From: Pogostemon cablin
Lineage: Eukaryota; Streptophyta; Magnoliopsida; Lamiales; Lamiaceae
DNA length: 64,000 bases
Assembly (NCBI GenBank): GCA_023678885.1
Contig: CM043012.1
Coordinates: 13,986,036 to 14,050,035 of the forward strand
Direction: 5' to 3'
Shown here in pieces: positions 22,211-34,561 of the stretch (the stretch's first letter is position 1; every line of letters begins with the position of its first letter). A model generated the notes under the pieces. That model did not search any database. It saw only the letters and a list, made by a program, of their open reading frames with translations, and was not told the origin of the DNA. The translations under genes and the position numbers were made by a program.

Positions 22211-24600
22211 AACAAAGTTAGATCATTCAGCTGCTTAGACAAATCTGCATGGGTATTATTCATAGTAGCCTCAAGTCTATCCACTCTTGCATTATTCTTT
22301 GCCATGTATCGATTGAAGGTATCTTCAACACTCTTCACTTCTTGGTGCTGAATACTACGCTCCTTAGTGCTACCTCTATAATTTGCCTCTGCTGGGATTC
22401 TAGTAGCTTATTGATGTTAGCTATACTAGAGACGATCTCATCATCCCAATTCGGCTTCACCACTCGATGTTCAACATGCGCCACCTTGCCAAGTACATAT
22501 GTGCCTCTTACTCTTTCCGTAGGCCAATCATGTGAATTCATGGAGATGTCTTCATATAAATTTTCTGCTTCAATTCCTATTTTAGATAACAGCGCTCCAG
22601 CAGATGATGCATAATAAGAACATGCAAATCACAATCCAATCCATAGTAGAAGATGCTTATGTACTGAGCCTTAGACATCCCATGCTGTGGGCACCAGTTG
22701 AGAATAAAATTTCACGCATTTTATGTATGCACATTATACCGATTTGCTTAGAAAAGTCATCATTTTTGCATGGAATTGTGGGGCCATTTGAGCCGAGTGA
22801 GGCCCAGGTGGGGCCCTGATGACGTGGCCAATTGAGGGTGAGGCCGCTCGGCTTGGTCCAGGCCCAGCTCGAGCCTAGCCGGGTGCCGAGCAGCCCAGTT
22901 TCTAGCCCAAACGAGACCTATTTGATTCAGCTCTGTATTTACGTATTCAGATCGCGATTTTGGATCATAATCGATGCAAAACACCCCTGCAACAGTCCAA
23001 GAGAGATCAAGGGAGATCGATACACAAATTGGAGAGAACCCATCTATAATTCATCATCAATTCACACCTCCAAAACCTTCATATCAAATTAACAACATGA
23101 TTTCATCATCCATCCACTTTCAAGAGGGTTCCAAGTGCTAATTGAGGGAGAATCGAGCAATTGGAGAGATGAAGAAGGAACGCGAGACTACGCTTACGCT
23201 AGGGTTTCATAATTCTTATCTTTCTCTTTCTTTTACTTTGATTTTTGGTATGAATTGCTTAGCCATGAGTGTTTCTTGTGACCTCATGGGCTAATTTTAT
23301 ATACAGTTCTAGGGTTTAATGGATTGATTTGATTGATTTGGGGATTTAGACTAAAGATTGGGATTTTATGCAGTTGATCTTTTGATTTTACTTATTTTAT
23401 TCAGACTTGCTTATCTGCTTTGTAACGTCGTCATAGTATATTCATGACATCCGCTATAATGCTTGGATTATTGTGTTAGCTTGTGTGCGTTCATGATTGG
23501 TATTGTCTATCTGTTAGGGATTGAAGTAGTTTCGCTATAAACACTTTAATTCCATGAACTGGTAAATCAAATACTTGATTAGTTTAGTGGAACAATGCAA
23601 TTAGACAATCAAGTAGGAAGTGAATAGAACCTTGTAGTAATTCCAGAAAATATCTTGTTAGTCGGGCTTACCATCCGGAGGTATTGTTGCTTACTTTGAT
23701 TATTATCTAGGAATAAGGCTTGGTAATATTTGTGCACCTTAGTATTTAAACTAGAGTATACTGTTAGCTTAGTATCTAATCATATTCGGTGGGTTAACGG
23801 GGTTATGTGGTGTATTTTCATTGAAACTGTATGAATGAGCAATTGGAGGTCTAAAAACCCAAATTAATTGGTCTATACCTGATACCTTAGAACTGTCGCT
23901 TATCTCTTAATTAAAACTTATTTTATTTTTATTGCTTTTAATAATTTAGCTATTTAATATTTCAGTATTTTAGTTAATTAATTCACAACAAAACATTGGA
24001 GATCGGTTACTCAATTCTGATTAATTAGTACTTCATAGTAAAATAAATAATTAGCTGTCTCATTGGGATCGATAATTTAACTTGGGTGCTTGCTGCTATA
24101 ATTGATATCCTTATACTTGAGGATTAAATTATATTGCACAGAAAAAGCCTATCAGCACCTCCTGACCATATCTTTAAACCTATCCCACGCCTCATGAAAT
24201 TACTCACCCTGATTCACAATAAATTGGGTGATGTCTTGCTTCATTCTTAAGATCCTTGAGGGTGGCATGTATCTCTCCAAGAACATCAGCTGCAGTTGGT
24301 CCCATGTAGTACAATCTGCTGCATCAAGAGTCTCATAAAATTTTTCTGCCCTATCAATTAGTGAGAACTTGAATAGGGTGATCTGCCTAGCATTATCATT
24401 AGCTCCAGCACCCTTTTGAGTGTTTGCATAAGATACTGATATGGAAAGGGATTCTTCTCTACCATGTTAATAAGAGCGGGATGTATCTTAAATTTATCAT
24501 CTTTCCCCCTTGCTCCTATCAATCCCACGTTGCTAATCCCATTGTTCTTGAATATTTAACGTATGACAATATTATCCGGATTCTGCCTTGCTCCGGCCAT
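22211..24600 (-). pseudogene. gag of B internal 1, interrupted
   Basis: Starts at ATG 24600 (minus). The 5' half lies at 24155-24600 and the 3' half, including NSHDWPTERVRGTYV and DDEIVSSIANINKLLESQ, at about 22330-22690. A 1.46-kb solo LTR separates them. Homologous to the more complete copy at 29363-30147. Capsid protein of the retrotrans_gag type. Confidence 0.78.
22696..24154 (+). mobile_element. solo LTR in B gag
   Basis: 1459-bp insertion flanked by GCACC on both sides (22691-22695 and 24155-24159). Internal 2 has a single uninterrupted sequence at the same site. The right end (gataatttaacttgggtgct...cagaaaaagcctatca) resembles the ends of A and E LTRs, so this is a plus-strand solo LTR of an Athila-related family. 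The first base is A where T is expected. A GC-rich motif cluster (about 22790-22905) occupies the U3 position. Confidence 0.82.
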
Positions 24601-24745
24601 AATTAGCACTATGTGTTATTTCTTCCTTTCTTTCCTCTCCTTTTCCTAGCGCACAAGTACATCTGAAAAATTAAAGGTTAGATAGAAATAAATAATCACA
24701 AATAAAAATCTTAATCAACTAGAAAAAAATCAATAATATCAGCCA

Positions 24746-24763
24746 TCCCCGACAATGTTTCCA
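24746..24763 (-). other. primer binding site of B internal 1 (decayed)
   Basis: Plus text tccccgacaatgtttcca against the tRNA-Asp type TCCCCGGCAACGGCGCCA. Several differences are C/G to T/A. Adjacent to LTR2. Confidence 0.75.
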
Positions 24764-24769
24764 AAAACT

Positions 24770-26533
24770 TGATAAGCGTTTTATCAACACATAATTAATC
24801 CCAAAGTATTAAAGATATCAATTGCAGTTTAAGCAAGCGACCAAGTTAAATATCGAACCCAAATGACGGTATATTATCAATTTAATTATTTACTAAATTA
24901 ATTAAGATAAAAGGCAATAAAATTTATGTATAGAATTATTAAGTACTAAACAATTAATTAAAATAACAAATAAAATCAATTAAGCACTAGAAGAATACGA
25001 AAGTGAATAAAGTAGGAGAATAGGTAGCTCTAGGATAATCTAGTTTCACAAATTAATTACTCTTTCGTGTATCAATATCCGACTCTGCCTTGTGGAAACT
25101 AAGCAATGAAAATCTACTCTATAGACACAAGTAAATATGCGTATAACATGTGTGAATAACTTTGAAGCAAAAAATATAATTTCACCCCCTCCTTTCTAGG
25201 TACTATAAGTATAAATTATTTCCCCCTAGGATTGGTACTCTAACCCGGTATGATCTCCCTTTATAGGTACTATAAAATTAACATATTTATCCTACTTACT
25301 AATCCAAATTAAATTCAATTAATAGACATTCATATATGACAGTTCTAATGAAGTTTCGGAGTCCCCTCACTTAGAATCTTAACATGGAATCTTGTTCAGG
25401 AGTGAATACGCTCAATCAACAACCAAGATATATATTCAGACTCTATATAACAGTTGAAGATGCACAAAACTACCGTGAAAAAGGATTAAGAAAGCATAGT
25501 TTTATATAAAATAAAACACTAGTAGTGTTGTACGGAGTATACACGAAAGTTCAATTAATTCATAAAAACCTTCAAAACCCTAGATCTACCAAAAAGGTTC
25601 TAGCCCATGATGTTATGAAGAACAATCATGGGTGTTGGATAGATCTTACCCATATGTCTGAAAAATACAAGATAAATTAGGAAACGAATAAAATCCTAGA
25701 TGTGGGCATCATAGCGTCCTTCTCCGTCTTGAATCCTCCTCTTGGTTCTCCTCTTAATTCAACAAAAGAATCTTCACAGTGATGGATGGATGGAGGAAAG
25801 GATGTGGATGATGGTTGGGGGGTGATCCCCCCTTGTGGGGTATTGTAGGATGGTTTGTTGCGGTACCTTCTCACATGAATAATGATGTAAAATATAGTAT
25901 ATGGTTGAATATTGGAGGATTATATGATAAGGAAATTAATTGGGCTCCAAGAAATAGGTAATTTTCGGAAATTCTCGCTGGCAGCAGCGCAACTTCACGA
26001 TTTTGAGCATAACTACCTCGTCCAAACTCATATGAATAGTGATTCTTGCGCTCATGTGATCCAATTTTCCTTGAATTTCTATCCATATGAAGAACTCATA
26101 AAAATTCCAACACTTGAAGATGTAACAAGTCATGTAAAGTGGAACAGTCACGCCGAGTAGAAACAGCTTGCGCGACGTCACCATTTTGATCTTAACTTTC
26201 TCGTTTGGACTCCGATTATGGTGTTTCTTACGATAAAACGACCCACTCTTCTGTGGCTTTCGAACCATTTATCACACATTCATTTTTAAACTCCACACAA
26301 ATACTAAAAAATTACACAAGTTGGATGTGCATTTTTCAGTATTCTTGCAAGTTGCACCTTTTCTCCAACTTTGCACTTTTGATTCTTTTTTCACCTAAAA
26401 CACAATAAAATACCTCAACGTACCTTTTTCTCAAATATATCAAATATATGACATTTGTGTAAATATAAAACAATAGTTCCCATAAAAAAGTGTTAAATTG
26501 TATACTAAAACACGCTTATATTTACTCTCATTA
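24770..26533 (-). repeat. LTR2 of B array
   Basis: 1764 bp, starting tgataagcgttttatc; shared between internal 1 and internal 2. Donor-like tcttac at 25644-25649 (minus GTAAGA). The U3 motif gagcataact is present near 26000, with a second copy near 26185-26270. Confidence 0.88.
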
Positions 26534-28441
26534 ATCCCCAAACTTACAAGTTGCTTGTCCCGAGGCATCAAAATAAGAATAAAGAGAGGGATAGTAAGAA
26601 AATTAGTGGGGAAACAAGGACTATACAATGAAATCATCCTCAACTTAGGTCATGCAACTCTTATTACATGTAATAATCAATTCATAGCATACAAGATAAG
26701 ACAATCACCACCAATTCAAATGCTCCATTGACATTTTCTCACGGGAAGTATATCACTGCACTCAATTATAAAAGATGTACACTTATGGGTTAAGGTGTTT
26801 AAATTCAAATTCAACTTAAGTGCATGTGTAACCATATGCTTGCCAAATATCTCAAACTCTCCACGACAAAAACTATTATTCGATTATGGGATCAAAAAGG
26901 ACTTTTCTTTTGGATGTAATGTTGACTCTTTGGTTAAGATAGGAAATATATGGATTATGTGACTCAAATAGTGTAGAACTGAAGCTGATTGATCACTTCA
27001 ACTTTCATCCTCTCTTTCTTTTCAATGCAGACGATTTTCTTTCAACTCTTTCACATTTCTTCAAGCATAATTTTCTTCTTTTATCTTTTTCTTTTTTCTT
27101 TCTTTATCCTTTTCTTTTTTTCTTGAGGTACCAGTTTTGGGCACTACCTCTCGTATCCTCCATAGAGTACTAGATTTAAGCAATACCCTAGGGTATTTGA
27201 TTTAATGAAGTACTAGATTTAACACTAATCCATGATTCTCCTTATATTTATTTTCAAGCTAAATCACAGTTTCAACACAAATTTCATTCCTTCTCAAGCT
27301 GTTATCAAACTCTATCATAACACTTTGAAAAGCTGTTAATTCTCATCATGATAGAATCAAGGCTAAAAAAATTCAGATGCTCAAAGTGGTTATTTCTCAT
27401 AGGCTGCTAACAAATGAGGTTTTTAGGCTCAATGGGGCTAACTACGAATACACATCATTTGGTAGGGAGTTATTAGTTAAATGACTTATAAATTCAAGGA
27501 TGGCCTAAAATTATCTCCCATCATCTAACACACATGTAGTTTCAAGTAGACAAGAGGCAAGTTCTAGAATACACACACAAGAACGATACTCACCAGAAAA
27601 GAAATACCATGTGATTATGTATCATGATCAACGAGGCTCAAAATCTCACATGAGTTTTAACAAGTAACAGAGAAGTATTTCTGGTAAGTAATATCCCACC
27701 AGTACACATAGAACTTCATACCACAATATAGCTCATGTACACTTCCTTCATCAATTTCAATAGCATATGAATTTCAGGAAAAATTTAAATAATATAAGCT
27801 CACATGAATCACCAAAACCAAAAACTCAATCCTTTCACTCCCATGAATTAAAAGAACATATAAAAATTAGAATAAGGAAACAAGGGAAACTGATTTTTTT
27901 TTTCAAAGTATGCACAAGCTCCTCGAGTTGTTCAATTCTATCAGGTCAAAATCTCAGTGTAGAACTCATCTTTCCACTCTAGTACCTTTTTCTATCATCA
28001 AAGCTCAAACATTCTCTTCGTCACAGGATTCATCATTAATAAAATAAGAGACACCAGAAAAATAAAAAAAGATGAAAAATTAAAAACTCAACCACTAACA
28101 CTAGAAAACACACAAAAATAACACACTAAACATTAGGTAGCAAAAAATAAACATACCAAAACCGGTTAAAATATAAATATGCCACAAAAAATTAACCCCC
28201 TAATAAGAAAAAAATATGACGAAAGAAAAAATTATACCCTTAGTGCTCATAAGACGAGGTACGTACATCACACCCCCAAACTAAGTAAAAACGTAAGTCA
28301 AAACTAAGTTTGATAAGAGATGTAATTGCCGAAACATGAACACCTTAAATAAAATAAATCCTCATACACACAAAAGAAATAATAAAGCAATAAAAAGGAA
28401 GGGCAAACCCCCAACAGACGCTCATGTTTAATGTCAGAGAG
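26534..28441 (-). other. 3' UTR of B internal 2
   Basis: Terminal polypurine tract at 26535-26545 and second tract at 28272-28282 (minus AGTTTGGGGGT, then GTGATG). Conserved UTR block at 26913-26970. No ORF is supported. Same organisation as internal 1. Confidence 0.82.
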
Positions 28442-28690
28442 TCACGACAGTAGAGGGTAGTCTTCTCGCATCCGCACCTTCAAGTACTTTCTTTCCATCT
28501 TCTTATCTACACTCAGCACCTCACATTTCTTGGTAATAAAAATATGATCCTCAGAATTTCCTTCCTTCCATGGATGTCTAGACTCCTCCTTGTCAATCTT
28601 CCACTCAAATTCAGAATCATCTTTCTTATTAAATAAAAGATTAAACAAGTTAGAAATTACATCTACGCTCTTGCATGATTGAGTATCCTT
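28442..28690 (-). CDS. B tail ORF, copy 2 (unknown function)
   Basis: Open from about 28690 to the TGA at 28442. It encodes a charged peptide with EFEWKIDKEESRHPWKEG, DHIFITKK and KYLKVRMRED. It sits downstream of the gag linker, where pol should begin, and ends just before the post-pol UTR shared with A. It is open in all three B copies. I do not recognise it; it might be a captured host exon or a novel accessory peptide. It has no clear start codon of its own and was probably read as the gag C-terminus. Confidence 0.5.
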   Translation of the reverse strand, partial: KDTQSCKSVDVISNLFNLLFNKKDDSEFEWKIDKEESRHPWKEGNSEDHIFITKKCEVLSVDKKMERKYLKVRMREDYPLLS

Positions 28691-28699
28691 AGGAATTTT

Positions 28700-29311
28700 T
28701 CATTGCTTCATTGTTCCAGTCGAATGGCTGGTCGAACGGACCTCTTGGGTGTGACTGCGCAGTCTCACAGTTTCAGGCATAACTTTCGCATCCGACCTCC
28801 GATTGAGGTAATTCTCGCACAAAAATGATCCTCTCTTCCATGAATTTCCATCAACCCTCTTAGGAGCTGGTTCGACCATGGTTTGACCAGAAGGTTTGGT
28901 CGAACTGGGGTCGAACTGTCCATTAGCAATCTTCGAAACATTCCTAGGTGCTAGGTTTGACTTATTTGAAGTGGTTCGACCAAGGTACTTGGTCGAACCG
29001 GTGTCGAACTGGCTTCCTGAAGCTTTTAAATCCACTGTTGGCATCATTGGTCCCTCATACTGCATTCTAGACCTCAACGTTATAGATTTGCACTATTTTG
29101 GGTTCATAATGCCTTGAGACGGGAACTTTCCTTTCTCCATCGTCTGCGTCAATTGATTCACGTTCCCGGTCATCTGCCTCATCAACAAAGTTAGGTCATT
29201 TAGCTGCTTAGACAAATCTGCATGGGTAGAATTCATAGTAGCCTCAAGTCTATCCACTCTTGCATCATTCTTTGCCATGTATCGATTGAAGGTATCTTCA
29301 ACACTCTTCAC
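28700..29311 (-). pseudogene. gag C-terminal linker of B internal 2
   Basis: Minus strand: a coiled-coil-like segment (VDRLEATMNSTHADLSKQL, LTLLMRQMTGNVNQL), then EKGKFPSQ, the family-typical MQYEGPMMP, and repeats starting QFDTGSTKYLGRT and QFDPSSTKPSGQT, 31 residues apart. It continues to 28700, where a stop precedes the tail ORF. Stops and a shift separate the pieces. Confidence 0.75.
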
Positions 29312-29362
29312 TTCTTGCTGCTGAATACTAGGCCCCCTTAGTGCTAACTCTATAATTTACCT

Positions 29363-30147
29363 CTACTGAGATTCTAGTAGATTTTTTATGTTAGCTAGAC
29401 TAGAGACGATCTCATCATCCCTATTCGACTTCACCACTCGATGTTCAACCTGCACCACCTTGCCAGGTACATATGTGCCTCTTACTCTTTTCGTAGGCCA
29501 ATCATATGAATTCAAAAAGATGTCTACTAATAACTTTTCCATTTCTATTGTTCTTTTAGATATTAGCGCTCCACCAGATGATGCATCATTAAGAACAAGC
29601 GACTCACAATCCAATCCATAATAGAAAATGTTTATGTACTGTGACTTAGACATCCTATGTTGTGGGCACCTCCGTAGAATATCTTTAAACCTATCCCACG
29701 CCTCATGAAATTTCTCACCATGATTCACAACAAATTGGGTGATGTCTTGCCTCATTCTATAGATCCTTGAGGGTGGCATGTATCTCTCAAAGAACTTCTG
29801 CTGCAGTTGGTCCCATGTAATAGAATATGCTCCATCAAGAGTCTCATACCAATCTTCTGCCCAATCGATTAGTGAGAACTTGAATAAGGCAGTCCGCCTA
29901 GCATTATCATTAGCTCCAGCACCTTTTTGAGTGTTTGCATAACCAAGAAATCTTTTGAGATGCTGATATGGATCTTCAAAGTGACCTCCAAAAAAGGGAT
30001 TCTTCTCTACCATGTTAATAAGAGCGGGATGATCTCAAAATCATCATCTTTCCCCATTGCTCATATCAATCTTGCGTTGCTAATCCCATTGTTCGTGAAA
30101 ATTTCACGTATGGCAATATTATCCGGATTCTGCCTTGCTACAGCCAT
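29363..30147 (-). pseudogene. gag of B internal 2
   Basis: ATG at 30147 followed by ARQNPDNIAIREIFTNNG, as in the gag of E. An in-frame stop and a frameshift occur near 30020-30070. The main capsid stretch runs to 29363: PFFGGHFEDPYQHLKRFLGY, FSLIDWAEDWYETLDGAYSI, FFERYMPPSRIYRMRQDI, FHEAWDRFKDILRRCPQH. This matches the retrotrans_gag family. It ends with ANIKNLLESQ and a stop. The best-preserved gag of the array. Confidence 0.88.
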
Positions 30148-30296
30148 GATTAGCTCTGTGTGTTATTTCTTCCTTTCTTTCCTCCCCTTTTCCTAGCGCA
30201 CAAGTACCTAAGAAAACTTAAAGGTTAGATAGAAATAAATAATAACAAATAAAAGTCTTAATCAACTAGAAATAATAAAATCAATAATAACAGCCG

Positions 30297-30314
30297 TCCC
30301 CGGTAACGGCGCCA
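30297..30314 (-). other. primer binding site of B internal 2
   Basis: tccccggtaacggcgcca; one base different from the tRNA-Asp 3' end type. It lies 6 bases from the start of LTR3. Confidence 0.88.
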
Positions 30315-30320
30315 AAAACT

Positions 30321-32148
30321 TGATGAGCGTTTTATCAATACACATTTAATCCCAAAGTATTAAGGATATCAATAGCAGTTTAAGCAAGCGACCAAGTTAA
30401 ATATCGAACCTAAAGGACGGTATATTATTTATTTAATTATTTAGTAAATTAATTAAGACAAAAGGTAATAAAATTGATGTATAGAATTATTAACTACTAA
30501 ACAATTAATTAAAATAACAAATAAAATAAAATAAGCATTAGAAGAATACGAAAGCGAATCAAGTAGGAGAATAGGTAGCTATAGGATAATCTAGTTTCAC
30601 TCATTAATTACCCTTTCGTGTATCAATGTCCGACTCTGCCTTGTGGAATATGGACGCATCCCTAAACCATGCAAATCTACTCTATAAATACAAGTAAATA
30701 TACGTTAACACGTGTGAATAACCTTGAAGCAAGAAATATAATTTCACCCCCCTTTATAGGTACTATCAGTATAAATTATTTCCCCTAGGATTGGTACTTT
30801 AACCCGATATGATCTTCCTTTATTGGTACTATAAAATTAACCTCTTTATCCTACTTATTAACCCGAATTAAATTCAATTAATAAACATTCATATATGACA
30901 TCTCTAATGAAGTTTCGGAGTCCCCTCACTTAGAATCAGAACATAGAATTCTGTTCAGCAGTGAACGCGCTCAATCAACAACCAAGATATATATTTAGAC
31001 TCTATATAACAGTTAAAGATATACAAAACGATCGTGAATATGGATTAAGAAAGCATAGTCATAAATATAATAAACCACAAATAGTGTTGTATAGAGTATA
31101 CATACGAACGTTCACTTAATTCATAAAAACCTTCCAAACCTTAGGTCTACAAAAAAATTTCTAGCCCATGATGTTATGAAGAACAATCATAGGTGTTGGA
31201 TAGATCTTCCCCATATGTCTGAAAAATACAAGATAAATTAGGAAACGAATAAGACACTAGATGTGGGCATCGTCGCGTCCTTCTCCTTTTTGAATCCTCC
31301 TCTTGGTTCTCCTCTTAACTCAATAAACGAATCTTCACAGTGATGGATGGATGGAGGAAAGGATGTGGATGATGGTTGGGGGGTGATCCCCTTTGTGGGG
31401 TATTGTAGGATGGCTTGTTGCGATACCTACTCACATGAATAATAATGTAAAATATATATAGGTGTGAGAAGAGAATTAAATAAGGAAATAAAATATATGG
31501 GTAAATCATGGAGGATTATGTGATAATGATATGAATTGTGCTCCAAGTAATAGGTAATTTTCGGAAATTTTCGGAAATTCTCGAAAATTCTCGCTGGTAG
31601 CTGCGCGAATTCACGATTTTGAGCATAACTTCCTCGTCTAAACTTTGATATTAGTTATTCTTGCTCTCACGCGATCCACTTTTCCATGGATTTCTATCCA
31701 TATGAAGATCTCACAAAAAGTCCAACATTTGAAGATGTAACAAGTCATCTAAACTGGAACAGCCATGCTGAGTAGAAACAGCTTGCGCGATGTCACCATT
31801 TTGATCATAACTTAACCGTTTGGACTCCGATTAAGGAGTTTCTTACGTTAAAACGACCCACTCTTCTATGGCTTTCTAAACATATATAACACTTCCTTTT
31901 TGAACTCCACACCATTACAGAAAAATTACACAAGTTGGATGTGCGTTTTTCAGCATTGTTGCACAAGTTGCACCTTTTATCCAACTTTGCACTCTTGATC
32001 ATTTTTCACATAAAACACAATAAAATACCTCAAACGCACCTTTTTCTCAAATATATCTAATATATAACATTTGTGCTTATGCATAATAATAATTTCCATA
32101 AAAAGGTGTGAAATTGTATACAAAACATGCTTATTTTCACTCTCATCA
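30321..32148 (-). repeat. LTR3 of B array
   Basis: 1828 bp, tgatgagcg... to ...ctctcatca. The splice-donor-like site of the other LTRs is changed here (plus tcttcc at 31204-31209 instead of tcttac). Confidence 0.88.
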
Positions 32149-34326
32149 ATCCCCCAAACTTACCTGTTACTCGTCCCGAAGCAACAAAATAAGAATAAAG
32201 AGAGGGAGAGTAAGAAAATTAGTGGGGAAACAAGGACTATACAATACAATTATCCTCAACTTAGGTCATGCAACTCTCATTACATGTAATAATCAATTCA
32301 TAGCATACAAGATAAGAGAATCACCACCAATTCAAATGCTCCATTGACATGTTCTCACCGGGAAGTATATATCACTCGCACTTAAGTGTAAAAGATGTTC
32401 ACTTATGGGTTAAGGTGTTTACGCTCAAATTCAATTCAAGTGCATGCGTAACCATATGCTTGCCAAATATCTCAAACTCTCCACGACTAAAAGTATGATT
32501 CGATTATGGGATCAAAAAGGACTTTTCTTTTTTATGTAATGTTGGCTCTTTGGTTAAGGTAGGAAATATATGGATAATGTGACTCAAATAATGGAGAACT
32601 AAAGCTGATTGATCACTTCCACTTTCATCCTCTCTTTCTTTTCAATGCATATGATTTTCTTTCAACTCTTTCACTTTTCTTCAAGCAAAACTTCCTTCTT
32701 TTGTCCTTCTAATTTTTATTTCCTTATATTTTTATTTTTTTCTTGAGGTACCAGTTGTGGGCACTACATTTTGCATCCTCCATATGGTACTAGATTTAAG
32801 CAATACCCTAGGGTGTTTGATTTCATGAAGTACTAGATTTAACACTACTTCATGATTCTCTTTAGATGCATTTTCAAGTTCAATCACTGTTTCAACACAA
32901 ATTTCATTCCTTCCCAAGTTGTTACAAAACATTATCAACACATTTTGAAAAGCTGTTAATTCTCGTCATGATAGAATCAAGGCTAAAAAAAATTCTAATG
33001 CTCAAAGTGGTTATTTCTCATAGGCTGCCAAAGAATGAGGATTTTAGGCTCAATGGGGCTAACTAAGGATAAACATTATTTGGTAGAGAATTATTTAGCT
33101 AAATGACTTATAAATTCAAGGATGGCCTAAAATCATGTCCCATCATTTAACACACATGTAGTTTCAAGTAAGACAAGAGGCTAGTTCTAGAATACACACA
33201 TAAGAACGATCATCACTAGAAAAGAAATGCCATGTGATTATGTATCATGATCAACGAAACTCAAAATCTCACATGGGTTTTAACAAGTAACAAAGCACTA
33301 TTCATGGCAAGTAATATCCAACAAGTACACATAGAACTTCATACCACAATATAACTCAAGTCCACTTCCATCATCAATTTCAATAGCATATGAATTTCAG
33401 GTACAATTTAAACAATATAAGCTCATATGAATCACCAAAACCAAAAACTCAATCCTTTCACTCCCATGAATTAAAAGCACATATAAAATTATAAGGATTA
33501 ATTGAAAAAAACCCACGAACTTTAAACTTATTGCAAGTTAATCCTTACTTTTGAGAAATTGCAAAAAAAAAACCACCACCTTTAAGTATTGTTGCAAAGT
33601 AAACCCAAAAACCCTACTTTTAGTCACAAATTGGGTTTATTTTGCAACAATACTTAAAGGTGGTGGTTTTTTTGTAATTTCTCAAAAATGAAGATTAATT
33701 TGCATTAGATGTAAAGTTCGTGGTTTTTTTTGAAATTAACCCAAATTAGAATAAGGAAACGAGGGCATCTGATTTTTTTTTCAAAGTATGCACGAGCTCC
33801 TCAAGTTTTTCAATTTGGTTAGGTCAAAGCCTCAGTGTAGAACTCGCCTTGTCACTCTAGTACCTTTTTCTATCATCAAAACTCAAACATACTCATCATC
33901 ACAGGATTCATCAATAATAAAATAAGAGACACCCGAAAAATCAAAAAAAGATGAAAAATTAAAAACTCGACCACTAACATTAGAAAACACACAAAAACAA
34001 CACACTAACGTTAGGTAAGTTGTAAAAAATCGACAAACCAAAACCGGTTAAAATATTAATGTGCCGCAAAAAATCAACCCCCTAATAAACAAAAAACAAG
34101 ACGAAAGGAAAAATTATACCCATAGTGCTCATTAGACTAGGTAAGTACATCACACCCCTCAAAATTTAGTAAAAATGTAAGTCGAAACTAAGTTTGAAAA
34201 GAGATGTAATTGACGAAATGTGAGCACCTTAAATATAATAACTCCTCACACACACAAAAGAAATAATAAAACAATAAAATGGAAGGACAAACCCCCCAAC
34301 AGGCGCCCATGTTTAACATCAGAGAG
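32149..34326 (-). other. 3' UTR of truncated B internal 3
   Basis: Terminal polypurine tract at 32151-32161, conserved block at 32534-32591, degenerate second tract at 34151-34168. Interrupted by the MITE at 33492. The internal region is cut off at about 34561, before the linker and gag. Confidence 0.8.
33492..33742. mobile_element. hairpin MITE in B internal 3
   Basis: Two arms of about 110 bp form a near-palindrome (ccaccacctttaagtattgt in the left arm, its complement in the right) around a loop near 33608-33625. Flanked by aaatta on both sides (33486-33491 and 33743-33748). Copies 1 and 2 of B are uninterrupted at this site. A degenerate relative lies at about 34770-34865. Confidence 0.85.
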
Positions 34327-34561
34327 TCACGACAGTAGAGGGCGGTCTTCTCGCATCCGCACCTTCAAGTACTTTCTTTCCCTCTTCTTGTCTACACTCA
34401 GCACCTTACCTTTCTTGGTAATAAAAATAAGATCCTCAAAATTTCGTTCCTCCCATGGATGTCTAGACTCCTCCTTGTCAATCTTCCACTCAAATTCAGA
34501 ATCATCTTTCCTATTAAAATCAAGATTAAACAGGTTAGAAATTACATCTATACTCTTGCAT
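34327..34561 (-). CDS. B tail ORF, copy 3 (unknown function)
   Basis: Open from 34561 to the TGA at 34327. Contains EFEWKIDKEESRHPWEER, FITKKGKVLSVDKK and KYLKVRMREDRPLLS. The upstream half of the element is missing, so it can no longer be read from gag. Its conservation against copies 1 and 2 is the main interest. Confidence 0.5.

Larger units (their letters stand above)
17699..34561 (-). mobile_element. tandem array of non-autonomous Athila element B
   Basis: On the minus strand: a truncated internal region (34561-32149), LTR3, internal 2, LTR2, internal 1, LTR1. Each complete internal region has a tRNA-Asp primer site, gag, linker, a short extra ORF, a second polypurine tract, a long 3' UTR and a terminal polypurine tract. 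Pol and the env-like ORF are absent from all. LTR2 and LTR3 are flanked by internal sequence on both sides, as expected from unequal LTR recombination rather than independent insertions. LTR and UTR similarity places B in the A/E family. Confidence 0.88.

Noticed and set aside
22760..22984. Minus-strand ORF rich in Arg and Pro (74 codons)
   Set aside because: Lies in the GC-rich U3 cluster of the solo LTR; no family match and explained by composition.
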